A stretch of DNA of 64,000 nucleotides from WYEG01 sp049414625 (GTDB lineage Bacteria; Desulfobacterota; Thermodesulfobacteria; Thermodesulfobacteriales; Thermodesulfobacteriaceae). The notes below the pieces were generated by a model. That model was not told the origin of the DNA, did not search any database, and was given only the letters and a program-made list of their open reading frames with translations. The stretch covers positions 1 to 64,000 of the forward strand of contig JBMSAU010000047.1 of assembly GCA_049414625.1 (NCBI GenBank), written 5' to 3'. Each line of letters opens with the position of its first letter. Positions within the stretch are counted from its first letter, which is position 1. The translations under genes and the position numbers were made by a program. Positions 41,576 to 49,598 of this stretch are shown in pieces.

Positions 41576-42560
41576 ACCTTTAGCCTACATCCTCTCTACT
41601 GGGATGGCTGTCCCAAAGAAGGTTCTTACCAATCATGACCTTGAAAGGATGGTTGAGACAAGCGATGAATGGATCACTGAAAGAACAGGAATAAAAGAGA
41701 GGCACATTTTAGAGGATGGCGAGGTTATAAGCACCTACGCCATAGAGGCAGGAAAGGCTTGCCTTAGTTCAGCAGGTGTTGCTCCAGATGAGGTCGACCT
41801 TATCATCTGCGCAACCTTGACGCCTGACTTTCTGATGCCTTCCCTTGCAATCCTTGTTCAGAAGGGACTTAAGGCTGAAAGAGCTGGAGCTTATGACCTT
41901 TCAGCCACCTGCTCAGGCTTTCTTTATGCCCTTGCGATGGCTAACTGTTTAGTAGCCTTTAAGCCTTCTTCTAAGGTTTTGGTGATCGGGGCTGAGGCTT
42001 TAAGTAGAAAGACCAACTGGCAGGATAGGAGCACCTGTGTCCTCTTCGGGGATGGAGCTGGGGCTGTGCTTGTTGGAAGAGCTCAAGAAGGAATGAATTC
42101 TGGGATTATAGATTTTATTCTCGGGGCTGACGGGTCAAACTGGGAGCTTTTAACCCTTAAGGGCGGTGGCTCAGCCTTCCCCCCTTTTGACGAAAGGCTT
42201 CCTAAAGAAGACTATTACATCAAGATGCAGGGACGAGAAGTTTTCAAGATTGCTGTTCGGATGATGGAAAAGGTCGCCTTAGAGCTTCTTGAAAGAAACA
42301 ACCTCAATCCTGAGGACATAGACCTTCTTATACCCCATCAGGCAAACTTAAGAATAATTGAATACCTAAGGGAAAGGTTGAACCTGCCTAAGGAAAAGGT
42401 GATGGTAAATATTCACAAGTATGGAAACACTTCGGCAGCAAGCATACCCATAGCCTTGCATGAGGCAATCCTTGAAGGAAGGCTAAAAAGAGGAGACCTT
42501 GTGCTAATGGTTTCCTTTGGGGGAGGATTTACCTTTGCTGGAGTGTTGATGCGCTGGTAA
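41565..42560 (+). CDS. fabH: 3-oxoacyl-ACP synthase III (KAS III)
   Basis: FabH starts fatty-acid chains by condensing an acyl-CoA with malonyl-ACP. The 331-residue protein has Cys116 (DLSATCSGFLYA), the His in LLIPHQANLRII and the Asn in KYGNTSAASIP, a complete triad. I chose the GTG at 41565, with AGGAGG 6 bases upstream; the open frame reaches back to a TTG at 41472 inside plsX but that part is not FabH-like. The next genes are convergent flagellar genes. Confidence 0.94.
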   Translation: MSFKPLAYILSTGMAVPKKVLTNHDLERMVETSDEWITERTGIKERHILEDGEVISTYAIEAGKACLSSAGVAPDEVDLIICATLTPDFLMPSLAILVQKGLKAERAGAYDLSATCSGFLYALAMANCLVAFKPSSKVLVIGAEALSRKTNWQDRSTCVLFGDGAGAVLVGRAQEGMNSGIIDFILGADGSNWELLTLKGGGSAFPPFDERLPKEDYYIKMQGREVFKIAVRMMEKVALELLERNNLNPEDIDLLIPHQANLRIIEYLRERLNLPKEKVMVNIHKYGNTSAASIPIALHEAILEGRLKRGDLVLMVSFGGGFTFAGVLMRW

Positions 42561-42568
42561 GATTAAGT

Positions 42569-42597
42569 CAAAAAAAGGGGAGGGGTTGTCCCTCCCC
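42569..42597 (-). terminator. Rho-independent terminator of the hook operon
   Basis: GGGGAGGG (42577-42584) pairs with CCCTCCCC (42590-42597) around a 5-base loop. On the minus strand the stem is followed by seven T (complement of 42570-42576), 19 bases after the hook gene stop. The plus strand lacks a T-run, so it serves the flagellar operon rather than fabH. Confidence 0.88.
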
Positions 42598-42615
42598 AGA
42601 ATTAAGGCTTAACCT

Positions 42616-44865
42616 TTATCTCTTAAGGTTTATCAACTCTTCGAGCATGGTATCAGACACAGTGATTATCCTTGCGTCAGCCTGAAAGCCCCTCTGGAAG
42701 ATGATCATCTTCACAAACTGCTCTCCAAGGTCAACGTTTGACTGTTCGAGAGAGTTGGGAGAGATGGTACCAAGCCCGTATGTTCCGGGCTTTCCGGTAA
42801 CAGGTGGTCCAGAGTGAGTTGTTTCCCTGTAAAGATTGCCTCCCACCTTTTGGAGCCTTTCTGGGGCGTTAAAGTTAGCGAGAGCCACCATCCAAAGGGG
42901 TATGACCCTACCGTTAGAGTAAACACCGGTAATTCTACCTTCGTTATCCACGGTGATGATCTCTAAGGCTCCCGGTCCATAACCATTCTGGTCATAGAAG
43001 AGCGTGGCGTTTGAGGTGGCATACTGGGTGGTACGAACAGACTCGGAGCGCCAACTATCCTTGTAGAAATACCCAAAGTTGAGCTCTATCTTCTGAAGGT
43101 CGAGCCTTGCTGTGCCTTGATTTGGGTCGTTAGGGGGGTAAATGTCGAAGGGTAAATCGATGCCTAAGAAATCAACAATCAACAAGGGATAGCCGTTTGG
43201 TCCAATAGCACTGTATCTGTCTTCTGGTAAAGCTACAGGAGAGCCGTTCTGGTCAATTATCTGAACTAAGGCACCAGTGTTTGCATCAAGGCGATAAGTT
43301 TGATAGAACCTTTTTACATTTCCTTGATTGTCAAACTCAAGCCTCCCATAAGCAAGGACACCTCTCTTGGTTTGGGTAAAAAGCTTCCCCGAATTTATAG
43401 AAACCCTCTGAATGTATGCCCCTTCTTCATACTGCCATTGCATTGGGTTTTCATCCCGAACAAAATCTCTCTGGTCTTCCGTAGGGTTGATAGCTACAAG
43501 GAATTCCCAAACATTGTCTCTGGTAGTTGGGGAGTAGTAGACGGTTAGCTCGTGGGGTGTCCCGAGGGAGTCGTAGACAAAGAGGGTAGAACGGTAGGCA
43601 TAAGCAGTGGAAGGAATGGGTATTTCCTGCCTTGCATCCCAGAAGTCAAAAAGAGTGTTTATTTCTTCTAATTTGTATATTTCTGCTTCAAAAGGAACGG
43701 TAGGAGTATCAGTGGCCCTTACGCGCGTCCAATCAAGATTAACCCTCTGGGTCGTCCCATCTAAGAAGAAGTAGATGTCTGTTTCGTTTGATAGGTCGCC
43801 TGAGACAAGAAGCACGCCGGTTTCGCCCGTTGGGTCTGCAGGAGCTGGAGTCGCAGGATTTTCGAATACCCTGTAGTTCCATCTGCTTGTTGTGGTGTCA
43901 TAGTACAACCAAACTCTAAGGTTTCTCGTTGTTCCGTTTGCATCAACCAAAGATAAGTCGTGGTATGCCCAAGTATTAGCTTCTATTTCTCCGCTTAATT
44001 CCACCCTTCCGTCCCTTCCTGGAATAGTGATAGTGTTTGGTGCTGCGGAGTCATGGGTGATGTTGCCCCAGTCGATGTGAATCCTCTCACCTGTAGAAGG
44101 GAGGGTTATGGTCGTCCTCGTCATGGTTACATTCGTCCCTTGAGCCAGTATTTCTGAGGTGATCGCATTCCTTATGGTAAAGTTCCACTTCTGCGTGCTT
44201 GCGTCGTAAGCTAAATCAACTTGTATTATATTGTCCTTGCCGTCAATGTCTCTTATAACAAAGGTTGTGCTGACAGAGGTAGGACCAGGAGTAGCTGGGT
44301 CGTCGTATAAGTTTCCGCTCAGATTGACCACCTTTGACCTGGTCTCAGTTCTGGCATCAAGGTTAGTTATTAGGTCAATCTTGGTTGTCTGTACAGGAGG
44401 AGAGCTCCGGTCAATGCGGATGTCCGTTATGGCACCGAAGATATCGTAGGTGATCTCATCGATCCTCCAACCCTGCACCCTTAAGCCTTGAGGGTTTACT
44501 AAATAGCCCTCTTTATCGATCATGAACTGTCCATCCCTGGTGTAAAATACTGCACCTGTGGCTTTTGGATTTCTCACTATAAAAAAGCCGGAGCCAGCGA
44601 TAGCCATGTCAGTAGGATTACCAGTGGACTCAAAAGCCCCTTGAACAAACTGCTGGAAAAGGGCTTGAATTGCTGCTCCCCTTCCGAGCTGACCTGTGCC
44701 TGCGGCGGTGTTGATGCTTTGTGCCATAATGTCGCTAAAGGTTATCCTTGCCCCTTTAAAGGCAGTGGTGTTAAGGTTTGCTACATTATCAGCGATTACG
44801 CTCATTCCATGCCCAAGGGCTCGAAGTCCACTTGTTCCTGTAAAAAGTGCGTCCGTCAACCCCAT
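42616..44865 (-). CDS. flgE: Flagellar hook protein, long FlgE type
   Basis: This 749-residue protein forms the flagellar hook or a hook-like part. It has the rod/hook N-terminus (ALFTGTSGLRALGHGMSVIADNVANLNTTAFKGAR), the next conserved segment GSGFFIVRNPKATGAVFYTRDGQFMIDKEGYLVNPQGLRVQGW, a typical FlgE body (LDARTETRSKVVNLSGNLYDD; YRSTLFVYDSLGTPHELTVYY), and the C-terminal LEQSNVDLGEQFVKMIIFQRGFQADARIITVSDTMLEELINL. It is much longer than the common 400-430 residues because of inserted domains (about 180-400). AGGAGGTG precedes the ATG. A second hook gene lies directly upstream. Confidence 0.88.
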   Translation of the reverse strand: MGLTDALFTGTSGLRALGHGMSVIADNVANLNTTAFKGARITFSDIMAQSINTAAGTGQLGRGAAIQALFQQFVQGAFESTGNPTDMAIAGSGFFIVRNPKATGAVFYTRDGQFMIDKEGYLVNPQGLRVQGWRIDEITYDIFGAITDIRIDRSSPPVQTTKIDLITNLDARTETRSKVVNLSGNLYDDPATPGPTSVSTTFVIRDIDGKDNIIQVDLAYDASTQKWNFTIRNAITSEILAQGTNVTMTRTTITLPSTGERIHIDWGNITHDSAAPNTITIPGRDGRVELSGEIEANTWAYHDLSLVDANGTTRNLRVWLYYDTTTSRWNYRVFENPATPAPADPTGETGVLLVSGDLSNETDIYFFLDGTTQRVNLDWTRVRATDTPTVPFEAEIYKLEEINTLFDFWDARQEIPIPSTAYAYRSTLFVYDSLGTPHELTVYYSPTTRDNVWEFLVAINPTEDQRDFVRDENPMQWQYEEGAYIQRVSINSGKLFTQTKRGVLAYGRLEFDNQGNVKRFYQTYRLDANTGALVQIIDQNGSPVALPEDRYSAIGPNGYPLLIVDFLGIDLPFDIYPPNDPNQGTARLDLQKIELNFGYFYKDSWRSESVRTTQYATSNATLFYDQNGYGPGALEIITVDNEGRITGVYSNGRVIPLWMVALANFNAPERLQKVGGNLYRETTHSGPPVTGKPGTYGLGTISPNSLEQSNVDLGEQFVKMIIFQRGFQADARIITVSDTMLEELINLKR

Positions 44866-44925
44866 AATATCACCTCCTATTTTTTATTTTATCGGTTTAA
44901 ACCCTTAAAATCTAAAACTTTCCTC

Positions 44926-46317
44926 TTACCTCAGTCTTAAAAAGTCTTCCAACATCTGGTCTGCGGTGGCAATCACCCGGGAGTTGCTCTGGAAAGCCCG
45001 CTGCAAAAGTATCAAATGCACCATTTCTTGAGCAAGGTCGGTGTTTGAGGTTTCAAGAGCGCCAGAAAGTATCCGAGCCCTTTCCCCAGCACCCGGAGCA
45101 AAAATAAAAGGAGTAACGTTTGCCTTGGCTCGAAATAGGTTGTTGCCTACCTTTTCTAAAGACTCTTCGTATCCGTTAAAATCAGCGAGAAAGAGCTTAG
45201 CCACAGGTAGGTCTTTGTTGTTTGTATACCAAGCCTTTATCAATCCCTCTTCAGTTATCACCTCGATCCTGTCAAAAACCCCTTCTTCATATCCGTCTTG
45301 AGAAAAATAGAGCTGGGCAAAGGGGGTTGCGGAAAGCCTTGTTGCGTAGCCTAGCCTGGTAATCGACCCATCAGGGTTTACTCTAAACCCAAGGTCTAAG
45401 GTTATCTCTTGCGTCCTTCCATCAACGGTTAAGGTAAACCTTGGTTGACCAAGGGTCGCAAGGTCAAGAGGGATTAAGGTCCCGGTCGGGTCTAAGATCT
45501 GGCTGAAATCGGCAGAAACCACCTCGCCCTTTCCGCCAAAGGTTATTGTTCCGTAAAGAAAAGCTCCTTTAAACTTTCCATCGCCACGAGTATCCTTGGC
45601 TGGGTCAGCAAGAGCTAAGAGGACTTCGTAAGTGTTAGGGTTGTCTCCTCGGTCAAAGTAGGCTTTAAGGGTAATCCTCTGCCCAAGTGGGTCGTAGATA
45701 TCCCAGTCAAAGACCCAATCGTATTGACCATCTTGAAGGGGTTTCGTTGGGTCTGCAGTCCAGTCATACTTAGATAACAGGGTCTCTGCGTTCGTGGGTC
45801 TGTTTGCGTTAAGAAGAAGTTGAGCAGAAATTTTGCTTGTTGCCTTAGCTGGCATTACCTTCGGGATCAGATGGGGCTTAAGGTCAACAATGCCAGCTGT
45901 GATAGCGTCAGGGTCTGCTCCCAAAAGATACATTCCAAGGCTATTCTGGAGGGCAAAGTGTTTTTCGTCAGCCTCGTTGATCATGAATTGACCATCCCTG
46001 GTAAAGAAGATGTTTCCTTTACCATCTGACAGGACAAAAAAGCCTCTACCAGAGATAGCAAGGTCTGTTGGCAAATCCGTTGTTTGGATCCCCCCTTGAG
46101 AGAAAAGCCACCTCGTTGCCTTAGGAGTAACCCCATAACCAGCTCCTCTAGTAAAGACCTCACCCACTGCGTTCCTTATTACATCTCCAAACTCATACCT
46201 TCCAGCTTTAAAGCCTGTGGTGTTAAGATTTGCTATGTTGTAAGCAGAAACATTCATGGCCTGAGAATCGGTGAACAAACCCGAGTAGCTTATGTAAAGC
46301 GTGCCAAAGATGCCCAT
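44926..46317 (-). CDS. Second flagellar hook protein, FlgE-like
   Basis: This 463-residue protein has hook/rod signatures at both ends: YISYSGLFTDSQAMNVSAYNIANLNTTGFKAGRYEFGDV, GRGFFVLSDGKGNIFFTRDGQFMI, a middle with ISAQLLLNANRP and WDIYDPLGQRITLKAYF, and LETSNTDLAQEMVHLILLQRAFQSNSRVIATADQMLEDFLRL. Its length is closer to the usual FlgE than that of the next gene. It could be the true hook with the longer one added, or a hook variant. It follows flgD by 5 bases; AGGTAGGAGGT precedes the ATG. Confidence 0.85.
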   Translation of the reverse strand: MGIFGTLYISYSGLFTDSQAMNVSAYNIANLNTTGFKAGRYEFGDVIRNAVGEVFTRGAGYGVTPKATRWLFSQGGIQTTDLPTDLAISGRGFFVLSDGKGNIFFTRDGQFMINEADEKHFALQNSLGMYLLGADPDAITAGIVDLKPHLIPKVMPAKATSKISAQLLLNANRPTNAETLLSKYDWTADPTKPLQDGQYDWVFDWDIYDPLGQRITLKAYFDRGDNPNTYEVLLALADPAKDTRGDGKFKGAFLYGTITFGGKGEVVSADFSQILDPTGTLIPLDLATLGQPRFTLTVDGRTQEITLDLGFRVNPDGSITRLGYATRLSATPFAQLYFSQDGYEEGVFDRIEVITEEGLIKAWYTNNKDLPVAKLFLADFNGYEESLEKVGNNLFRAKANVTPFIFAPGAGERARILSGALETSNTDLAQEMVHLILLQRAFQSNSRVIATADQMLEDFLRLR

Positions 46318-46322
46318 ACCTC

Positions 46323-46982
46323 CTACCTCCAGACTATTTCTCTTAAGTCTTCAAGGTTGATCGTATGCTTATCATTTATCTTTAGCTTGGCTTTGCCGTC
46401 TTCAAACACAACCGAGGTAACCCTAGCTGTAATGACCGGGGTTATTGATTTTGCCTTATCACCCTTGCCCACAGTGATGCTGATTGTGTAATTTCCATCT
46501 GGCACCTGGTTTCCTGAATTATCCTTGGCATCCCAGTCAAGAGTATGAATTCCTTTGCTTAAATTTTGCAAGGTTATGGTTCTTACTATTTTGCCCGATG
46601 CATCTCTTATGGTAACAAGGGCTTGGTTTGCTGGCTCATCAAGCTCAAAGCTTGCTCCCAAGAAGCTTCCTCCTTCTACTCTCCCCACATTACCCCTCAC
46701 CTTGACGAGTTTTCCCACCATGTTTCCGGCAAAGCCAAATTCTTGAGCCTTGACAAACTTGAGAAGATTTTCAAAGGATTCGTTTAACTTTGATAACAGG
46801 TCAACCTGGTTGAAGGCGGCAAGCTGGAGCGCCATCTCATGGTTTTCTATAGGCCTCATAGGGTTTTGATACTTAAGTTGGGTGATGAAGAGCTTAACAA
46901 AATCTTCTCTATCCAAAACCTTCTTCGGTATCCTCGTTAAGTTTGCTGGCCGGTCGACCTTCTCCTGAATCTTGTTAACCAT
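46323..46982 (-). CDS. flgD: Flagellar hook assembly (cap) protein FlgD
   Basis: FlgD caps the growing hook. The 219-residue protein has the N-terminal signature LDREDFVKLFITQLKYQNPMRPIENHEMALQLAAFNQVDLLSKLNESFENLL, then a tudor-like and a FlgD-Ig-like domain (ASGKIVRTITLQNLSKGIHTLDWDAKDNSGNQVPDGNYTISI). AAAGGAGGCG precedes the ATG. Its position between fliK and the hook genes is conventional. Confidence 0.95.
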   Translation of the reverse strand: MVNKIQEKVDRPANLTRIPKKVLDREDFVKLFITQLKYQNPMRPIENHEMALQLAAFNQVDLLSKLNESFENLLKFVKAQEFGFAGNMVGKLVKVRGNVGRVEGGSFLGASFELDEPANQALVTIRDASGKIVRTITLQNLSKGIHTLDWDAKDNSGNQVPDGNYTISITVGKGDKAKSITPVITARVTSVVFEDGKAKLKINDKHTINLEDLREIVWR

Positions 46983-46996
46983 AGTAAACGCCTCCT

Positions 46997-48637
46997 TTAG
47001 ACAATGTAGTAGTATCTACCTTTAGCGTTGACCAAAGTTTCTTCTTTGGGAAGCCTTTGAGTCAGAAGCTTGCTGTTATTCTTTACCGATAGTCCGTCTC
47101 TATTCTCCCTTGGTTGTCTATCTCTATGGTAGAGGAGGTTCGCATCACCTGAAGTAAGGGTAAAGACTAGCTCTTTAACCTTTAGCCCAAGCTCCTCAAG
47201 GTGGGTCTTGATTACTGGAGCCTCTTTCAAGATATCTTGATAGGCTTGAGGATTTTCGAGCTTGCCAACCACCGAAACCTCTCCGTTTTCCACCCGAACC
47301 TCAATGTCTAACCGTCCAAGCTCGGGAGGAAAAAGCTCAAGCCTTGCTCTCTGCTCTCCCTGAGGGTGGACCTCAAACACAAGGTTGCGCACAAAATCTG
47401 GAAGTTCCTGTAGGGTTAGTTTATGTGTTAATAAGGACCGTGCTTGAGGTTTGTCAGCATTATGCATAGCTAAGGTTGAGGGAGCCTCTTCAGTTTGAGT
47501 AAGGAGGATAAAAAGGTTGTCTCTTTCTAAGCTTTTTGATTCAAAAGGCTTGGATTTTTCAACCAAAAATTCTTTTAAAAAGCTTTTTATGTCTTTATGT
47601 TCCTCTTCTCTTTCTAAAACATTTTTTAATATAGCTTTTACCTCCTGAAGGCTATTGTCACCCAACTTTTTATTCCACTCCGGTATATCATGTTGCCTGC
47701 TTTCAAGTATTTCATCCTTTTTATTGTTAGTATTAAGCTCTAGAACTTCAATAACCCCTATTTTCTTTTCTACATACAACTCTTGCATTTCATTAATATT
47801 ACTAGTATTAACTTTAAGAATTTCATTAACTCCTATTTTCCTTTCTGGAGACGAACTTTGCATTTCATTTATTCCATTACTGTTTAAAGAATTTTTTAGA
47901 TTATGATAAACATTACGACTCATTTTATTTTGATTAAAAATTGAATTAGCTAAAACTTCCTTTAGATATGCTTTTGCCTCTTCAGGTAAACCTTTCCAGT
48001 CAGTGTTGAGCTTAACAAAAAATTCTTTTTTTATAGACTGCGTGTTTATATTTATTTCCTCGCCCTTTTCCTTTAGCAGAGCTTTATACTCCTTCCAAGC
48101 TTTACTTATGAAGGCGGATAGGCTCTGCAGGGTATTATTAGATAGTAGTATAGGCTTAACGGGTTCAAGGCCTTTATCATCGGTCAAGCTTGAAGATTGG
48201 TTGAGCAAAAATGGAACTTTGGCATCCAAAGAAAACTTTTGGTCCTTTGATCCAATGTTTATCAAATTTAATTTAATTAGTTCTTTATTAGCTGTATTAT
48301 TAAATTTTAAACTTAATGACACATCTTGCCATTTTACTTCTTTATCATAGACAAATTGAGAAAGCAAAAATACGAAGCTAATTGCTTGATTAAAGGTTTC
48401 TTTAAGAGAAGGATTATTTTCAATAAAGTGTAAAAACCTTTGATAGTTTGGTTTTGCATCTTGAGAATTTATTGCGTCTAAATCTGAGTTAGACATTTCG
48501 GAAGGATTGAAGATATCCAGGGCAGATTGAATAAGCTGAAGAAAAAGGACAAAAAGAAAGTCCATTGAGGCTTGGGTGTTATTGTTTTGCATCGGAAAGA
48601 TGCTTGGGCTCACTTCACCTTGAGCGGTTATCTTCAT
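46997..48637 (-). CDS. fliK: Flagellar hook-length control protein FliK
   Basis: FliK measures hook length and switches export specificity. The 546-residue protein has a long, Asn/Glu/Lys-rich variable middle and the conserved C-terminal domain (LPDFVRNLVFEVHPQGEQRARLELFPPELGRLDIEVRVENGEVSVVGKLENPQAYQDILKEAPVIKTHLEELGLKVKELVF). The middle contains a 25-residue tandem duplication. It is more AT-rich than the neighbours, as expected for an unstructured ruler. AAGGAGG precedes the ATG. It is the first gene after a sigma-54 promoter. Confidence 0.9.
   Translation of the reverse strand: MKITAQGEVSPSIFPMQNNNTQASMDFLFVLFLQLIQSALDIFNPSEMSNSDLDAINSQDAKPNYQRFLHFIENNPSLKETFNQAISFVFLLSQFVYDKEVKWQDVSLSLKFNNTANKELIKLNLINIGSKDQKFSLDAKVPFLLNQSSSLTDDKGLEPVKPILLSNNTLQSLSAFISKAWKEYKALLKEKGEEININTQSIKKEFFVKLNTDWKGLPEEAKAYLKEVLANSIFNQNKMSRNVYHNLKNSLNSNGINEMQSSSPERKIGVNEILKVNTSNINEMQELYVEKKIGVIEVLELNTNNKKDEILESRQHDIPEWNKKLGDNSLQEVKAILKNVLEREEEHKDIKSFLKEFLVEKSKPFESKSLERDNLFILLTQTEEAPSTLAMHNADKPQARSLLTHKLTLQELPDFVRNLVFEVHPQGEQRARLELFPPELGRLDIEVRVENGEVSVVGKLENPQAYQDILKEAPVIKTHLEELGLKVKELVFTLTSGDANLLYHRDRQPRENRDGLSVKNNSKLLTQRLPKEETLVNAKGRYYYIV
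47723..47872 (-). repeat. Two 75-base tandem units in fliK
   Basis: Units at 47872-47798 and 47797-47723 encode residues 256-280 and 281-305. Both begin INEMQ and contain (R/K)KIGV then (N/I)E(I/V)L(K/E)(V/L)NT. The duplication lengthens the variable region of the hook ruler in units of 25 residues. Confidence 0.88.
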
Positions 48638-48677
48638 CCTAAACCTCCTTACTTTCCTCAGCTTTCAAAAAACTTTA

Positions 48678-48694
48678 TTCAAAATCCGTGCCAA
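48678..48694 (-). promoter_or_regulatory. Sigma-54 promoter of the hook operon
   Basis: TTGGCACGGATTTTGAA on the minus strand matches the sigma-54 consensus TGGCACG-N4-TTGCW except for one A in place of C in the -12 element. The GG and GC/GA spacing is correct. The fliK ATG lies about 40 bases downstream. It implies that an enhancer-binding activator (FlrC/FleQ type) is encoded elsewhere. Confidence 0.85.
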
Positions 48695-48758
48695 TTTGAG
48701 AAAACTGTTTAAGACCCTTTCAACAAGAAAATTTAACGGTTTGGTTCTGTTCTTATTC

Positions 48759-48776
48759 GCTAAAGGAGGCTTTAGC
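48759..48776. promoter_or_regulatory. Palindrome upstream of the sigma-54 promoter, possible activator site
   Basis: GCTAAAG and CTTTAGC form a perfect 7-base inverted repeat with a GAGG centre, 65-82 bases upstream of the -24 element. That distance suits an enhancer for a sigma-54 activator, but it could also be a plain hairpin. The rest of the gap (48638-48936) shows no gene. Confidence 0.35.
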
Positions 48777-48936
48777 TAAAGTGAACAAAGTTTTCCTTTG
48801 GGAAAATTTTTCCCTGCTCGTCATATCGTAGGATCAAAATCTTCCTTGAGGTCGTTTCAAAGAAGTTTTTGAATGAAGCCTACGAAGTGAATGATTCCTC
48901 TTGTTTTTACTTTATGAAAGCCGTAGGGGCTATTTA

Positions 48937-49512
48937 TTAAAAAATAAAAACTTCTTTTAAATTCAGTTCAAACCCTTCTAAGATTAAGGACCTTAAGACA
49001 TCGCCAACCTTGTATTCTTGATAGAGTTTAAACCCCTCATCTGTCAAAGTATAGACCTCTATAGTTTTCCTTTCTGGGTCAACAATCCAATATTCTCTAA
49101 CTCCGTGTCTTGCGTAAAGAGCTTTTTTATAAAACCTATCCTTTTTTTCTGTAGCCGGCGAAAGGATTTCTATCACAAGGTCTGGTGCTCCTCTTATCTC
49201 TTCTTCTTTGATTATGTCTAATCGGTCTTGGGAAATAAAGATAATGTCGGGCTGGACTACATCACAACCATGTTCGTCCCATAATACTACATCGATAGGG
49301 GCGTGGAGTATTTCTCCTTTTTTTGTTTTTTCTACATAGAGTGCAAGCTTAAATTCTATTCTCCAAGAAATTCTCTGATGGTAGGTAGTTGGTGCTGGGA
49401 CCATGATGATATTTCCGTCAAGAAGTTCATACTGCTTATTCTCGGAAACGGGAAGGCTTTTATAGTCTTCGTAGGTGAATTTAATCTTTGATTTTGGGGC
49501 GACAACTGACAT
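48937..49512 (-). CDS. Uma2/DUF820 family endonuclease-like protein
   Basis: This 191-residue protein has the Uma2 family layout of a PD-(D/E)XK fold: FTYEDYKSLPVSENKQYELLDGNIIMVPAPTTYHQRISWRIEFKL, then VVQPDIIFIS, then APDLVIEILSPATEKKDRFYKKALYARHGVREYWIVDPERKTIEVY. The E-L-L-D-G, the PD and the E-I-L-S...K are the conserved positions. The role of the family is not settled; members are abundant in thermophiles and cyanobacteria. The gene is a single unit on the minus strand, 86 bases after trmD. Confidence 0.85.
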   Translation of the reverse strand: MSVVAPKSKIKFTYEDYKSLPVSENKQYELLDGNIIMVPAPTTYHQRISWRIEFKLALYVEKTKKGEILHAPIDVVLWDEHGCDVVQPDIIFISQDRLDIIKEEEIRGAPDLVIEILSPATEKKDRFYKKALYARHGVREYWIVDPERKTIEVYTLTDEGFKLYQEYKVGDVLRSLILEGFELNLKEVFIF

Positions 49513-49598
49513 GGCTCAATCCTTTGAAAGAATGGGCTTAATTGTTATGTTTAATTCTTTTAAATCATTATAATTACTCAAATTTTTTGGGTCAAGAT

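Noticed and set aside
42569..42597. Terminator for fabH on the plus strand
   Set aside because: The T-run lies only on the minus-strand side of the stem; plus-strand termination would lack it.
46084..46491. 135-residue plus-strand frame inside hook genes
   Set aside because: It is a shadow of the well-supported flgE-like and flgD genes.
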